Positions 33,625 through 46,100 of a stretch of DNA of 64,000 nucleotides are shown piece after piece. Both the position numbers and the translations under genes were made by a program. Position 1 is the first letter of the stretch. Each line of letters starts with the position of its first letter. The notes under the pieces were generated by a model that saw nothing but the letters and a program-made list of their open reading frames with translations, was not told where the DNA came from and searched no databases. The stretch comes from Antedon mediterranea (lineage: Eukaryota > Echinodermata > Crinoidea > Comatulida > Antedonidae). The stretch is from positions 1,716,288-1,780,287 of the forward strand of contig NC_092676.1 of assembly GCF_964355755.1 (NCBI RefSeq), given 5' to 3'.

Positions 33625-33889
33625 ATAATACCGAAAAACACTAAAATATTTTGTACTAGAGTCTCAATAACTTGAACTCTATAAAGCAAACGTTTGTTCT
33701 CTCATACATTATGATACACTATTTTAATGTCAACAACTTCCTGTTACGTTTGAGATACATTTTATATTCTCAACTGAAGTGAAAAAGAGCAATAAAACTG
33801 GAAATGAAATATCGTGTGAAATTAGAGTTAACAAGAATGAATTCCTGGTGTATTTGGACAAAATAATTCTACCAAATTAAAATTAAAAA
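33625..33889. other. 3' flank of copy F
   Basis: Contains the conserved ATTTTGTACTAGA 3' UTR element and nothing else recognisable. Confidence 0.35.
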
Positions 33890-34150
33890 CAAGAACCAGA
33901 GGTCATATTTTAAAAATAAAAAAATCAACAATGCAGAACTAGGAACAGGCAAAATCCATTTTTATTCAGAGCCATTAATAACTGGAATTCTTTACCCGGA
34001 CATGTTGTGGAAGCCAACACAATAAACCAATTTAAATTAGTATTGGAGAAATAGCTAACCACCCAATGAAGTACGACCCTTACATCAAATGCACGCGAGA
34101 AGTAATGAGGGGCAAACAAATACCACCGCTTTCAGCCTCTACACCTAAAT
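33890..34150 (+). mobile_element. LINE 3' end fragment
   Basis: A short frame reads INNWNSLPGHVVEANTINQ followed by KLVLEK and a stop (34058), the typical C-terminus of CR1/jockey-like reverse-transcriptase proteins. A 3' UTR ends in a GTAAGTAAGTAAAT tail near 34172. The opposite-strand ORF here is a shadow. Confidence 0.7.
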
Positions 34151-34583
34151 AAACCCAAGTAAGTAAGTAAATTGTTCTGAATAACTACTGCAGAACATTC
34201 TGAGTACAGTTTTTACTCTCTCTATGATTTTATCTGAACACTTTGCCTGGCTAAATTTAGCATTTTACATACTAATAAATTAACAGTAATATTTGTTAGT
34301 ATAAACAGTTTTTGAGTTAATTAAGATATAAGGAAGAAAAGCAAAGAGACTATGGAGCGGCTATTCCTGAATATACAATACTAAGTATCGTAGATTTAAA
34401 TTATAAATTTTAGGCGATCTTGTTAAATGTCAAGCACCAATAGCCTGCCACGTTTCAATTTTACACAAAATTGCTTTCAATATCGGTGAAAACATAAATA
34501 AAATCTGTTTTCAATCAAAACAAAAGGTTCTGTATAAAAATATCCACAAAATTAGTTTTGATTAGTAAAACTAAAACATAAAG

Positions 34584-34601
34584 TATATTCTTCTTCCTTG
34601 T
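34584..34601 (+). promoter_or_regulatory. Conserved upstream motif before copy G
   Basis: TATATTCTTCTTCCTTGT lies about 135 bases before the ATG at 34736. GGTGAAAACATAAATAAAA at 34485-34503 repeats the second shared motif. Confidence 0.45.
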
Positions 34602-34735
34602 TTCAATATTATAAACTGTGACTTTCTGTATTTTATTCACACTAACAGTAACACATGAAATGTAAACACCACTTCAGTCTTAAGCTACAACAGGACCTGG
34701 AATTTCTGCATCAATACATAGAGAAGTTGTTTAAG

Positions 34736-35803
34736 ATGACTTTGAAATTCCCTAATATCATGTTTGTAATGGTGAACTGCTTGTTGATATTCAGACGTGG
34801 AGCTTCAAAAGAGTTGGTACAATTCGAAAGGGAGTTCAAATATGGAGCATACCTCAAGTCAAGTGTAGAAATTAAACCATCGGGTAACCTGTACACGATT
34901 AGTTTGTCTGGAAAGGATGTCATAGTTAAATGTCCACTTTACATTTCTTTTTTCCAAGAAGGAATATACACATGTCAAGATGATTATAATTTACAATATT
35001 TGATAGTTTCATCAGGTATAAACTGGAATATTAGCCCTCAACCAAACATTGTAAAACTTTATTGTGATAATATGAATGGCATCATCGAAGGAGAAGAAGT
35101 AAACATGTCATGTGACATCCGGAAATATGACAACATCAAATATGAAGTGACAATTGGTTGGATCCAAGGAAAGCACAACATTACACAGATTCATCGTACA
35201 GATACTGACACTGTTACAATTAATCAGACTTTAAAAGGTTTTCATTCTGGAGAAGGGGTATTTTTCTACTGTATTTTAAATAATTATTACACCAGATGCT
35301 ACACATTGATATTGATGGTTCACCCTCAATTAAAGGTAGAGGTTCAAAGGTTGTATGAAACATGTAAAGTTGATGTGAACCAGAATTACTTTAAGTGCTA
35401 TGCAGAAGGTGGATCTGGTAACAAAACAATTTATAAATGGAGTTTGAATGGAGAGAAATTCAAGAATCAATATTACAATGAAACTGATAAAAGATGCTTT
35501 AGTAATTTACCAGCTGGTAACTACACTGTGAAGTGTCTGGTGAGTACTGATGTTCAGAACAGATCTGAAGAGATAACATTCACAATAAAAAATGACAAAA
35601 CCTCCAATGATATTCCTACAAAGACAACTCCACAAAAGGCCAATAAAATAACCATAATACTGGTAACAAGTAACATTATACTAATAGTTTTACTTGTGTG
35701 TGTTGTTATGAACAACAAAAGAGGAAACATCACAACACACCTGTACCAGTTGTGCACTTTCAACGAAACATTGACACAATTATTGCGAGTAACACAGTTG
35801 TAG
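34736..35803 (+). CDS. Ig-like transmembrane receptor with frameshifted tail (copy G)
   Basis: The start is placed at the ATG in tgtttaagATG before the signal peptide. An in-frame ATG at 34655 would add 27 non-family residues. The product is 355 residues with a type-beta N-terminal module (GASKELVQFEREF), a first Ig-like domain (GEEVNMSC, IGWIQGKHNI, GEGVFFYC), a second (YFKC, YKWSLNG, NYTVKC) and a helix at about 306-324. Near 35700 it lacks 7 bases relative to siblings, in a GTGTGTTGTT stretch. The reading therefore leaves the class II frame after VCVV and ends MNNKRGNITTHL...VTQL with no tail tyrosine. The class II tail survives in another frame to 35949. One cysteine of the last domain is a tyrosine (NQNYFKC) and a new one appears nine residues earlier (ETCKV). 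Confidence 0.75.
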   Translation: MTLKFPNIMFVMVNCLLIFRRGASKELVQFEREFKYGAYLKSSVEIKPSGNLYTISLSGKDVIVKCPLYISFFQEGIYTCQDDYNLQYLIVSSGINWNISPQPNIVKLYCDNMNGIIEGEEVNMSCDIRKYDNIKYEVTIGWIQGKHNITQIHRTDTDTVTINQTLKGFHSGEGVFFYCILNNYYTRCYTLILMVHPQLKVEVQRLYETCKVDVNQNYFKCYAEGGSGNKTIYKWSLNGEKFKNQYYNETDKRCFSNLPAGNYTVKCLVSTDVQNRSEEITFTIKNDKTSNDIPTKTTPQKANKITIILVTSNIILIVLLVCVVMNNKRGNITTHLYQLCTFNETLTQLLRVTQL

Positions 35804-35949
35804 AAAATGAGATGTATTATTTAACTGATGATAATATAGCAGAAGAGGTTGAAAATACATATGTTAGCTCTGACACTATTATTAAAAACAAGAGGTTACA
35901 AAATGCAAGAAATGAGAACAGAGAGACAGCAGAAAATAAGTCCCAATAA
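35704..35949 (+). pseudogene. Out-of-frame class II tail of copy G
   Basis: In the frame used by its siblings this reads CCYEQQKRKHHNTPVPVVHF, then NEMYYLTDDN, then one copy of the tail repeat (TYVSSDTIIKNKRLQNARNE) and a stop. It is either a recently lost tail, a sequencing or assembly slip of 7 bases, or an allele difference. Confidence 0.65.
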
Positions 35950-36348
35950 CTCATTACAGTAAATAGTATTTGATCTCAATAAAACACAGAAAAAGATTTA
36001 CAGTATCTTATGAAATGGAATGAATTCCTGAATTAATTTGTTTTTGGACAAACATAATTCTGAAACTAAAATTAAAATTGTACTGGAGTCCAAATAACTT
36101 GATTAATGAACAGTAACTGCAAAAAATGTTATTCTATGCTTCTATCTATCTAACACTTTGCTTCAAGGATATAATTGATCAAATGTAAAGTCTCTAATAT
36201 AAATTTATTTTAATATGTTGGTTAGTTAAGTTTTAAATATTATAAACAGAAAATGCTACTGTATCATAATAATAATTGAATAATGCTAAACACAAAACAC
36301 ACAGAAATGAAAATAAAATAATGTTTTTGATTTTACAATTTTTGACGG

Positions 36349-37108
36349 ATAGGTAGAAGGGGTGTGGAAGGGTTAGTATAAGGCTGGTGGAGGGGTTGGT
36401 AGAAGGGTTGTGGAAGGGTTAGTATAAGGCTGGTGGAGGGGTTGGTAGAAGGGGTGTGGAAGGGTTAGTATAAGGCTAGTGGAGGGGTTGGTAGAAGGGT
36501 TGTGGAAGGGTTAGTATAAGGCTGGTGGAGGGGTTGGTAGAAGGGGTGTGGAAGGGTTAGTATAAGGCTGGTGGAGGGGTTGGTAGAAGGGGTGTGGAAG
36601 GGTTAGTATAAGGCTGGTGGAGGGGTTGGTAGAAGGGGTGTGGAAGGGTTAGTATAAGGCTGGTGGAGGGGTTGGTAGAAGGGGTGTGGAAGGGTTAGTA
36701 TAAGGCTGGTGGAGGGGTTGGTAGAAGGGTTGTGGAAGGGTTAGTATAAGGCTGGTGGAGGGGTTGGTAGAAGGGGTGTGGAAGGGTTAGTATAAGGCTG
36801 GTGGAGGGGTTGGTAGAAGGGGTGTGGAAGGGTTAGTATAAGGCTGGTGGAGGGGTTGGTAGAAGGGTTGTGGAAGGGTTAGTATAAGGCTGGTGGAGGG
36901 GTTGGTAGAAGGGGTGTGGAAGGGTTAGTATAAGGCTGGTGGAGGGGTTGGTAGAAGGGGTGTGAAAGGGTTAGTATAAGGCTGGTGGAGGGGTTGGTAG
37001 AAGGGTTGTGGAAGGGTTAGTATAAGGCTGGTGGAGGGGTTGGTAGAAGGGTTGTGAAAGGGTTAGTATAAGGCTGGTGGAGGGGTTGGTAGAAGGGTTG
37101 TGTAGGGT
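36349..37108. repeat. Minisatellite, 46-bp unit, about 16 copies
   Basis: The unit is GTAGAAGGGGTGTGGAAGGG followed by TTAGTATAAGGCTGGTGGAG and GGGTTG. Copies differ at a few positions (GGGG against GGTT, GGAAGG against GAAAGG). It ends ten bases from the TTK stop codon, so it probably lies in or just past the TTK 3' UTR. Confidence 0.95.
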
Positions 37109-37118
37109 GAAACCACCA

Positions 37119-40100
37119 TTATACCTTATCATTGGATTCGTTTCTGTGTTTGCTGCTTGCCATTCCTTGTTTCATGTCCCCTTGTGTCTTATAAACATCA
37201 ACCATATTCACTGATTGTAGAGGCTGCCTACTAGCAGACCTTGCTTGCTTCGTTGGCGGTTGAGATAATGGGGGCGCCATCTCCAAGACTGGCGTAGCAG
37301 GAGGATCACTACCTAAAATCTAACAAAATCGCAGAAAACATTTTAGATGTAGATACTAGAAATGCATGTATTAAGCTATAGAGCCATGGCAGATTGGGTG
37401 AATGCTCAAATCTAACCTACTCTGAGAAAATGTGTGTGTAAATAGCTAGAGCGCCATGCCAGATTGGGTGAATGCTCAAATCTAACCTACTCTGAGAAAA
37501 TGTGTGTGTAAATTTATACGGGGTAATAGCTTTTTAATTTTGGCATTTTCTCTTTACTTATATTTTAATTATGTACAGCCTGCTTATATAAGAATGAACT
37601 ATTATTACAATTTTATTGGAGATATTAATAAAAACTTTTTGTGAAGCACACAATTCTTATCAATTCTATTTTAATGTTTACTTACTCTTTGATCGACCTC
37701 GGTTGATACTTCAGCCAGACCATTTCCTTTCTGAAGTTGTTCAATCAACACCTATGGAGACAGAAATTTTTTTTTCACATTGGGATGTCGTTGGGCAGGG
37801 TGTGGTTGGACAGGGTGAGGTGGGCAGTGTGTGGTTGGACAGGGTGTGTCATGAAAAACAAGTATATTTTGACTAAATGGTAATTAGAAGTGATTAAACG
37901 ATACCTTGGCATTTGATATTGCACTCATACTTCTAGGAGAATGAACTCGTACTGACGACAGCTGACTGATCAACGCTTGCAGTTGATTGGATGATAGTTG
38001 ACAGGTTCCAGAGTCAGATAAACTTCTACATTCTTCATCTACACCAAGAAGCACACATTAAATATAAGTTGTACTTTTAAAAACATTATTACATTCTGGC
38101 AATGATGTTGAGTAAAATAAAGTAATGTATTATGCGACTGTATAATGTCATTAACTTAAATATCAGCTATTTAGCAGAACTATTAGAGAGGTTTCGCAAT
38201 CTTACGAATACGATAACGAAAACGGATACGTCACGCACACGTATTCGTAAGCCATAAAAAATCTGTTTCACATGGCAAAAAAATATTGAGGCGCGTCCAA
38301 AATATGACTGCGGTAAATTTGAGTGAAGCGCAGGTGGTACGTGTTGCTTGGTGCTTGGCTGCCTAGGCCTAGCGTAACATCAAAGCGAGTGATGGCCTTA
38401 CAAACTGCTATTTATCAAAATTGACTTGGCATTTTAGTAAATTACTTTAGTAAATTACTTTCAATAAATCTATAATTATATTATAATCATGAATCATTCC
38501 TGATTCAAATGCAAAATGTGCAAAATAGATCATGAAATATGAAAAGGGGATCAGCTCTAAAGTTTCACAAAGTATGACGTATCCGTTTTCGTATTCGTAA
38601 GGTTGCGAAACCTCTCTATTATCATAATCTACTCAAGGATTGACACACAAGCAACAGCTGTCAAATTTTAATTGTTTTATTATTGTAAAGATCGACATAA
38701 TATCTTACCTGGAGTCTTTTTCACCAGGAATGGATGCTCCAACAGTGTATCAATGGATGGACGGTGTTTTGGGTTACGAATCAAACATTTCTAATCACAA
38801 ATAAACAGTTGATAAGTTTTATGCTATGATTTAGGTCATATAATGCAAAAGTAAAACATGTCACAGAAATAATAACTGAATTAAAACAATTTGAAAGGTT
38901 TCTGAATTGGGGTTAGGGTCAACAAAAAATGTAAGGATGCAAAGATTTGCCAATTTAGCAACAAATATGAGTGTGGTTTACCTGCAATACATCGTGAAGA
39001 TCTTTATTACTAATGGCTGGAAAGTGTATTTCTTGATGAGGGTCAATAATAGCCTGTAACTTCATCAATCCATTGGTGATGTGTTGGAATGGTGTTTTGC
39101 CATACACCATGTAGTAAAGTATACAACCTAACGACCATACATCACTCCGACAATTTATCTGAAAAAACAAATTTGTCAATTACAGGATGGGAATCACATG
39201 CTGTCTAAAGCCTACACTATCAAACTTTATGTGACCAAAAAAATGTGATGGACCCATATATGGACATGATGTCATATCACTACCATATTTGGGCATATCA
39301 CTACCATATTTGGACACATCACACTTTTTATGTCAAACTAGTTTGATAGTGTAGACAGAGCTTAAAACTAAGACTCCTATGAGTGACATTATTTTGGGCA
39401 GTGAGAAATATCCTGGTACTGTGACAGGATTTGAACCCAGGACCTTGCAATTGGTATGCAAACATATTAACCGCCACTCTATAGTGCCAGTCAAATTTTT
39501 TCAGTTTTTGTTTAAACAAAATGTACTGATTTAGCAAGTGTATTATGTATTATTACAGTAGGAGCATGAAAAGCATACACAAAAATTGAGCAAAATAATA
39601 AGTTTATTTTACCAACAGCTGGTTAAAGCACGTAAACTCACCAATTACAGGAATGGTAAACTTGGGGCCATGTTACAAACCAAGTTTTTTTTTATGCTTA
39701 GGAAGTGAAGTAGTTACCTTAAGCCTTGGTTTTCGGCGGCCAGATGAGTCGATTGGAGGAGGGGGAGAGGTGTCCTGGATTGCCTCAGGGGACATGTAAT
39801 TTAGGGTGCCAATCTGTTGATCTCTTAACACACTAGTCTGGTCCACCTGAATTGCATTTGCAATGCCAAAGTCAATCAGTTTTAACGTAGCTTCTACAAA
39901 TAGGAAGTTGGCTGGCTTCAGGTCACTGTGTACAATCCCTGTAGGAACAATTGTAAATATTACTACCGTATGAGAATCTGGACAAATTAGCATAGGTCTT
40001 CTGCAGTCCTCCATTCTTTCCCACAGAGTGTATTGGGTTCCTTTAGTTGTGTTCACATTACATTACAATTACCAGATTTTTCTTTATTAAAGAGAGAGCT

Positions 40101-43100
40101 TATGATGGTTTATGGTTTAAAGCTCTGTCTACACTATCAAACTAGTTTGACAAAAAAAGTGTGATGTGCCAAAATATGGTAGTGATATACCCCAATAATA
40201 TGGTAGTGCAATGACATCATCATGCCCATATATGGGCAGATTACATTTTTTTGTCATATTAATTTTGATAGTGTAGACAGCGTTTAGTAGAAATGGTCAC
40301 TGTCATTAAATATATAATGAAACACAATTAACAAAAATTTAGATGAGTATTGTAAAATTCAAGTATATAAAAGAAAAATGAAAGCATGGATATACAGAAA
40401 AGGACGACAAACCTTCTTGATGTATGACGTTGACGGCTTCAAGCATCTCACGCCAATAAAATCGTATCTTGTCCTCGCTAATGTTCTTGTTACGTCGTAA
40501 GAATGTGGATAAATCTATGCTACCACATTCCATCACCATTACAATGAACGAGTCTGTTAACTCACTGTATAAACAAAAGTTCATTACATAAACATCTTCT
40601 TTTTTTTTTTAAATGTCTTTAAGATACTGTATATAAATCCTTTGTTTAATGATCTTTATACATATTTATTAATTCAATCATTTGTCTGTATATTGGCATA
40701 TTACACCAAATTCAGAACTTTGCTTTAAAGGCACAACTATTAGGCTCAGTCTACATTATCAAACTATTTTGACAAAAAAGTGTAATGTTCCCAAATATGG
40801 TAGTGATATGACATCATCGTGTCCATATATGGGCACATCACATGTGTTTGTCAAATAAAGTTTGATAGTGTAAACAGAGCTTAATAGATAATGATGATTG
40901 AATTACTTACAAATCATAGAGTTTAATAATCTTTTCTGTTTTCTTCTGAAGTTGTGTAAGCAACGTAATCTCATTGATGTATCCTTGTTTTGTGAGGTCA
41001 TCGGCTAACTCTAGGTCGACTCGTTTAATCGCTAGCACGTTCTTTAAGTCTGGACTGTACACTTGGTACACCTGAAGAAAAAAAAATAAATAATAAAGGT
41101 CACTGTCACAAATAGATAGGTATCACACATTGAGGACAAATAAATTAATTCAACAGAAGTTTAAAGACATTTTTATTTACAAATTAACAATATCATATAT
41201 TGAGGATACATTACCGTAACCACTTTAAAATAGGACTGAGCTTTTTAAAAAATGTGATTTATCTTAATAATAAAAGACCAGTAGTGTAACGCAGAGGCCC
41301 CTGGTTTCAGGACATTTAAATGGCCCTCCAAAGCTAGAGTACTTGGGCATTTTTCACTTTTTTTCACATATTTTAATACAATTTTTCCCTCTGAGCCCTA
41401 CTCAGAGGCTCTCATAAGCGCTGGGTTTAGCCAGTGAGCGCTTATAGCTGTTACGCCACTGTACAAGTCAAAGAAAGCTAAATTAATCTGTACAACCCAC
41501 CTTTGATGATCCTCCCTTGCCTACAAGCTTTAAAATTGTGTACAACTTGTTGTTAACGTAGATAACATTCTTACTTGTGTTCTATAAAAGCAAATCAAAA
41601 TTGTTGCTTAAACTCTTTCCTTTATGTAAGTAACATAAACATATTTAAAAATAAAACATCAAAACATTTAGAAAATAAAACATATTTAATAAATAAAACA
41701 TATTTAATAAATAAAACATATTTTATAAATAAAACATATTCTATAAATAAAATATAACACATATTTTATAATCAAAACAAATTTTATAAATAAAACACAA
41801 ACATATTTCACTTACTTGCATTGGTGGTTGTTGGAAGTTTACCACTGGTGCAGAATGGACAACAGGAGGGGGTTGAACTATAGCTTTCACAGTTACAGGA
41901 GGGGTTACAACGGGAGAAGATTTTAGTACAGGAGGTGAAATTACTGCAGGTTTTATTGCTGAAGGAGGAGAAACAACAGGCTTGCTGCTGGCAGTGGCCA
42001 TTACAGAAGCTGGAATGTCTGGTGGGGTGGTATTAATAGGGAGAGGGGTAAACACAGGGCCATGTGATGGATGAGGGGTGCTTGATGAGGGTGGCAAAAC
42101 AGCTGTTGAGGCTTTACATGTTGGATGCTGCTTAGATGACATTAGGCTTGATGGTGCAGACACTTTTTGCGAATCTATTTGCATCTCTGATGGTGCTTGG
42201 CTGAAATTAAATGTTAGTTATTCCATGAAACTTATTTATTTTAGATAAAAACAGATTAAATAATAAAAGATTGTATTTTACAATTTAACAAATACCAATA
42301 CTGATTTAAGAAAAAAATTTTTAATTAATTAATTCTAAATCTTAAAGCTCTGTCTTCACTATCAAACTTTATGTGACAAAAAAAATGTGATGTGCCCATA
42401 TATGTACATGATGATGTCATATCACTACCATATTTGGAAATGTCATTACCATATTTGGGCACATCACACTTTTTGTCACACTAGTTTAGCTTTATGACAA
42501 AAATTATATTAAATTTACTAAGTACCTTTTATTTGGACTTAAAAATAGCTTGCATGATGCCCTCTTCTTATCATGTCGATCTGCACCATTATCCTGATTT
42601 GACCTTCCCAGCAAACTGAATGTGAGAGACGGTAGTGTGCTCTGGAGCGATGAATCTGTGTTATCGCTTGAATCTGAGCGAGATGAGTGACGATCACTTA
42701 GAGGCGCAATCCCGTGTAGCAGGGGTTTGTCATCGTCTTGAACATCTTCTTGTACGTTTGGTAACACATCTCTTTTGACTCGCATCGGAGCACCTAATGA
42801 CCTAGTTAATGCATAAAGAAGATGTGTGTGAATTTAAATACAAGATGTAACTTGAACTATAAACATATAAACAAATAATGTAAATAATTTAATTCTTTGA
42901 TTTTAATTGATTTCCCGTTTGATTGTAATCATTTTGTGCATTATACTATTTTGATTATCTTTATAAATTCTATTTATTTTAATTTTAATTGTTATTATTA
43001 TTGTTGTATTTTTGTGAGGGTCCCTAATTATTAGCTTCCCTCGTAAAATATTGTTGAAATAAATAAATAAAATAAATGTACTGAGACTTAGTTTATAAGC

Positions 43101-46100
43101 ATGATAAATATATATATATATAAATAAAACCCGTAATTGACGAGTTGCACGCTGTGGATGCTTTATGAAATAAAATTAAATAAACTAGTGATAATTCTAC
43201 CTCATTTTGTGTTTTCCAGCCGTACTTGTACTTGTTACTACAGGTGGTTTTGTTAGCGGAGTGACACATGACTGTTTTGAAGCGCTCTGTGACAGATGTT
43301 TTTGTCTCTTCAGCCACATCATCGTGTCTGTTTCTTCTGTTTTATTGTCGCTGGAATTCATCTGCCTAAAACAAAAAAAATAATTTTAAAACGGTAATGA
43401 AATTCAAACAAAATATGTGTCGTAGCTTGCTAGGCCAAAATGGTCTCAGTCATTTAACAGATAAAAATTAATGTTATGATTGAAGCACAATTATTTTTTT
43501 TCATTTCCAGAGTGAATTTAACATTTCATGGTTTTAGCTCTAAAAAATACAAAATTACAGCGGGTCGAATTGGCACCATTCAAAATAAGTTATGGTTTGG
43601 TGGTTAAGGTGCTTGGCTTCCGATACAAGTGTCCCGGGTTCAAATTCTATTTTGTGAGCAGACGAAACAAAAATAAGACCATATAGTATTTATTTGTACA
43701 TTAAATGTAGTTTGTGACCTGAAATTAGATCTAAAAAATAATACATTTTAAAACAACTATCTTACATGCTATGGCTTGATGATACGGTCTGTTGATTGGT
43801 TGCTGCATCGGCTAAAATAATCCCATTGCATTGTGGGTTTAGAATCTTCTCGCCATCTTCTAACCTTGCTTGTGCGGTCTTTAAGTATTCAATTGGAGTT
43901 GCTCCGACCTCAATTGCTTTGCACAAAATTCTCCTGCATTTTATTGTATCACCTGTCAAATAATAATATTTTTTAAAACTTAAAGATATATTGTCATAAA
44001 AAAATTTCTTTCTCCACATTTTTGTTTAACATACCATTTTAATGTCACATAAAATAGTTCCCTTTGACCAAAAACTGGATCGAAAAAAAAAAATATTTAC
44101 CTGACTGAAAAAAAATATAATTCAAAGCAAAAAATACTTTAAAAATTGTCTGTCAGAAAATGGTTTTTGGTTAACAAACCTTTTCTTTGAAATTTTATAA
44201 GTGAAATAATTATTATTTTTTGTTTTTTTTACAGAAATGAACTTTATTAAAACTGCAAAATGGCCTATTTAAAGTATGACTTTATTAATTTTCATTTTTC
44301 ATATTTTGGGGGACAACACATCTTTAACTATTCCTTTTTTAAAAATCATTTTTTTATTGTCTTTTTTTTGTAATGTAGCAACGTAAAAAAAAAAAAAAAA
44401 AAATGTTGGCATGTAATGAAGACGACAAATGATAACATATGAAGACCAACCGGTATCAAGTTCTAGCTGTGCGGCTGCAATGTGTATTCTTGAGATAAAC
44501 CTAACATTAGCTCTCGCAAATTTAAACAATCTTCTTGCTTCATCCACATCTTGCGTCCTGTAATTAAACAAATTCACTTACTGGTATCCTGCATACATAT
44601 CTAGCTGGAGTTGATTTCAGTAATAATTATTAAGTACTTTAGTATCAGCAGATATTCATCAATTCATTACGGGCAACAACAGCCAGGCAGTCAAAAGTAC
44701 CATTTAGTATAAAGGTAAAGGTGAGTCCCATACATTTATTCTGAACGTAGGACAAATGAGCGGTTAGGAGCTCATGTCACTAAAGCTACACTATATGCCC
44801 ATATATGGACATGACGACATCATATCACACACCATATTTGGGCACATTACACTTTTTTTTCAATCTAGTTTGATAGTGTAGACAATTTTAGACTTGGTAT
44901 TTTGTGTTAAGGTATCCCGTTCCTTTCCATGTTCCCCTTTCCACCCTAGTATTTTTCAACCAGGTACTCATTTACATTAGGCTGTCAGTTGTTTTAATAC
45001 AAATTAAACCTCCTTGGTCTTTCTCTAGTCAAGTGTCCTTATAGTATAGTATTTTATAAAATTATAATTATTTATAAAAAGTATAACTTACGCATTTAGT
45101 CTGGCAGAATTAATAAGTATTGTTGCATAGTTGTCATTTTTCTTGTGTTTATAAACTGGAATATCCCTTATTGCTTTATTGTAGATTATATTCAAAGTTG
45201 ATGCATTGCTGTTTTCTCGTTTCTCAATTACTTTGAGATATTTTAACCAGTCCTCTGGTTTGTTTCCATCTTCAGCAATCCTATTGAGCCAATCTTTGTC
45301 AGTAGAACCTTGAAGGGCAAAAAAATGAATGTTTATTTTTGCAATCATTAGTGTAAATGAATTATGAAATATTACATATCTACTACTTGGGGGCGGACAC
45401 AGAGCCTGGACAGCCTAAAAAACAGTGCTGGTTGTGGTTGAGCGGTTAACCTGTCCACAGCCTAAAGCTTTGTCTACAATATCAAACTAGTTTGCCAGAA
45501 AAGTGTGATGTGCCCTGTAGTCGTGTAGTGATATGTCGTCATCATGTCCATATATGGGCACATCACAGACACATAAACTTTGATTGTGTAGACAAAGCTT
45601 AAAACATTAAGCTGTACACAGCTATACAGGAGTTTCTGGCAAATTCATAATAATTCATTCAGTACAGCTGTTTTATTGTAAAATAAAAGTTGACTTACAA
45701 TCTTTAAGTTCGGCAGTTAAGTTCTTTGTCGATGTACTTGATGTACTATTTGCTTTTAACGCTGAAATGCGTTGTTGCAGCGCCAACAATGACGTCGTTG
45801 AAGTTTCCAATTTCCTGAATAGATTATAAAAATTATACAAAGAAATTAACTTGGGTTAGAAAATTCTTTAAATTGATTTTTTTATACCAAGGAATTTATA
45901 CAAAGCTGTAGTACAGCTGTTATAGCTGCTCTTGTAAAACAAGTTGAAATAAATATGCTGTTAAGCTTCAAATACCTTATTTTGTGTGTGGTTGCCAGAG
46001 TATTGCTAGCTGATGCATGCTGGGTATCAGGCATTTGTTTCAACATTGAATCTGTATCTTCAGTTATACCACTTGGATTTCGCTGCCTAAGTCAAGAGAA

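Larger units (their letters stand above)
37119..41581 (-). other. TTK: TTK exons 13-21: kinase domain and C-terminal tail
   Basis: Exons 13-18 encode the whole kinase fold, from the glycine loop to subdomain XI ([20 protein letters not shown], then [13 protein letters not shown]). Exons 19-21 encode a 133-residue tail with no recognised domain. Exons 10-12 before them (43365-41816) encode a Ser/Pro-rich linker. Confidence 0.85.
43766..45814 (-). other. TTK: TTK exons 6-9: second TPR domain copy
   Basis: Exons of 116, 217, 107 and 187 bases repeat the first block in order and phase. They code [60 protein letters not shown] and [19 protein letters not shown]. Exon 5 (46086-45976) links the blocks and encodes a polar stretch without a recognised domain. 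Confidence 0.85.

Noticed and set aside
37119-37124. Use of GTATAA as a splice donor at the end of the last TTK exon
   Set aside because: Possible, but the stop codon follows at once and the DNA beyond is a minisatellite with no plausible exon, so termination here is simpler.
43093-43317. Minus-strand [12 protein letters not shown]...
   Set aside because: It reads TTK exon 10 in the wrong frame. The correct frame follows from the splice phases.
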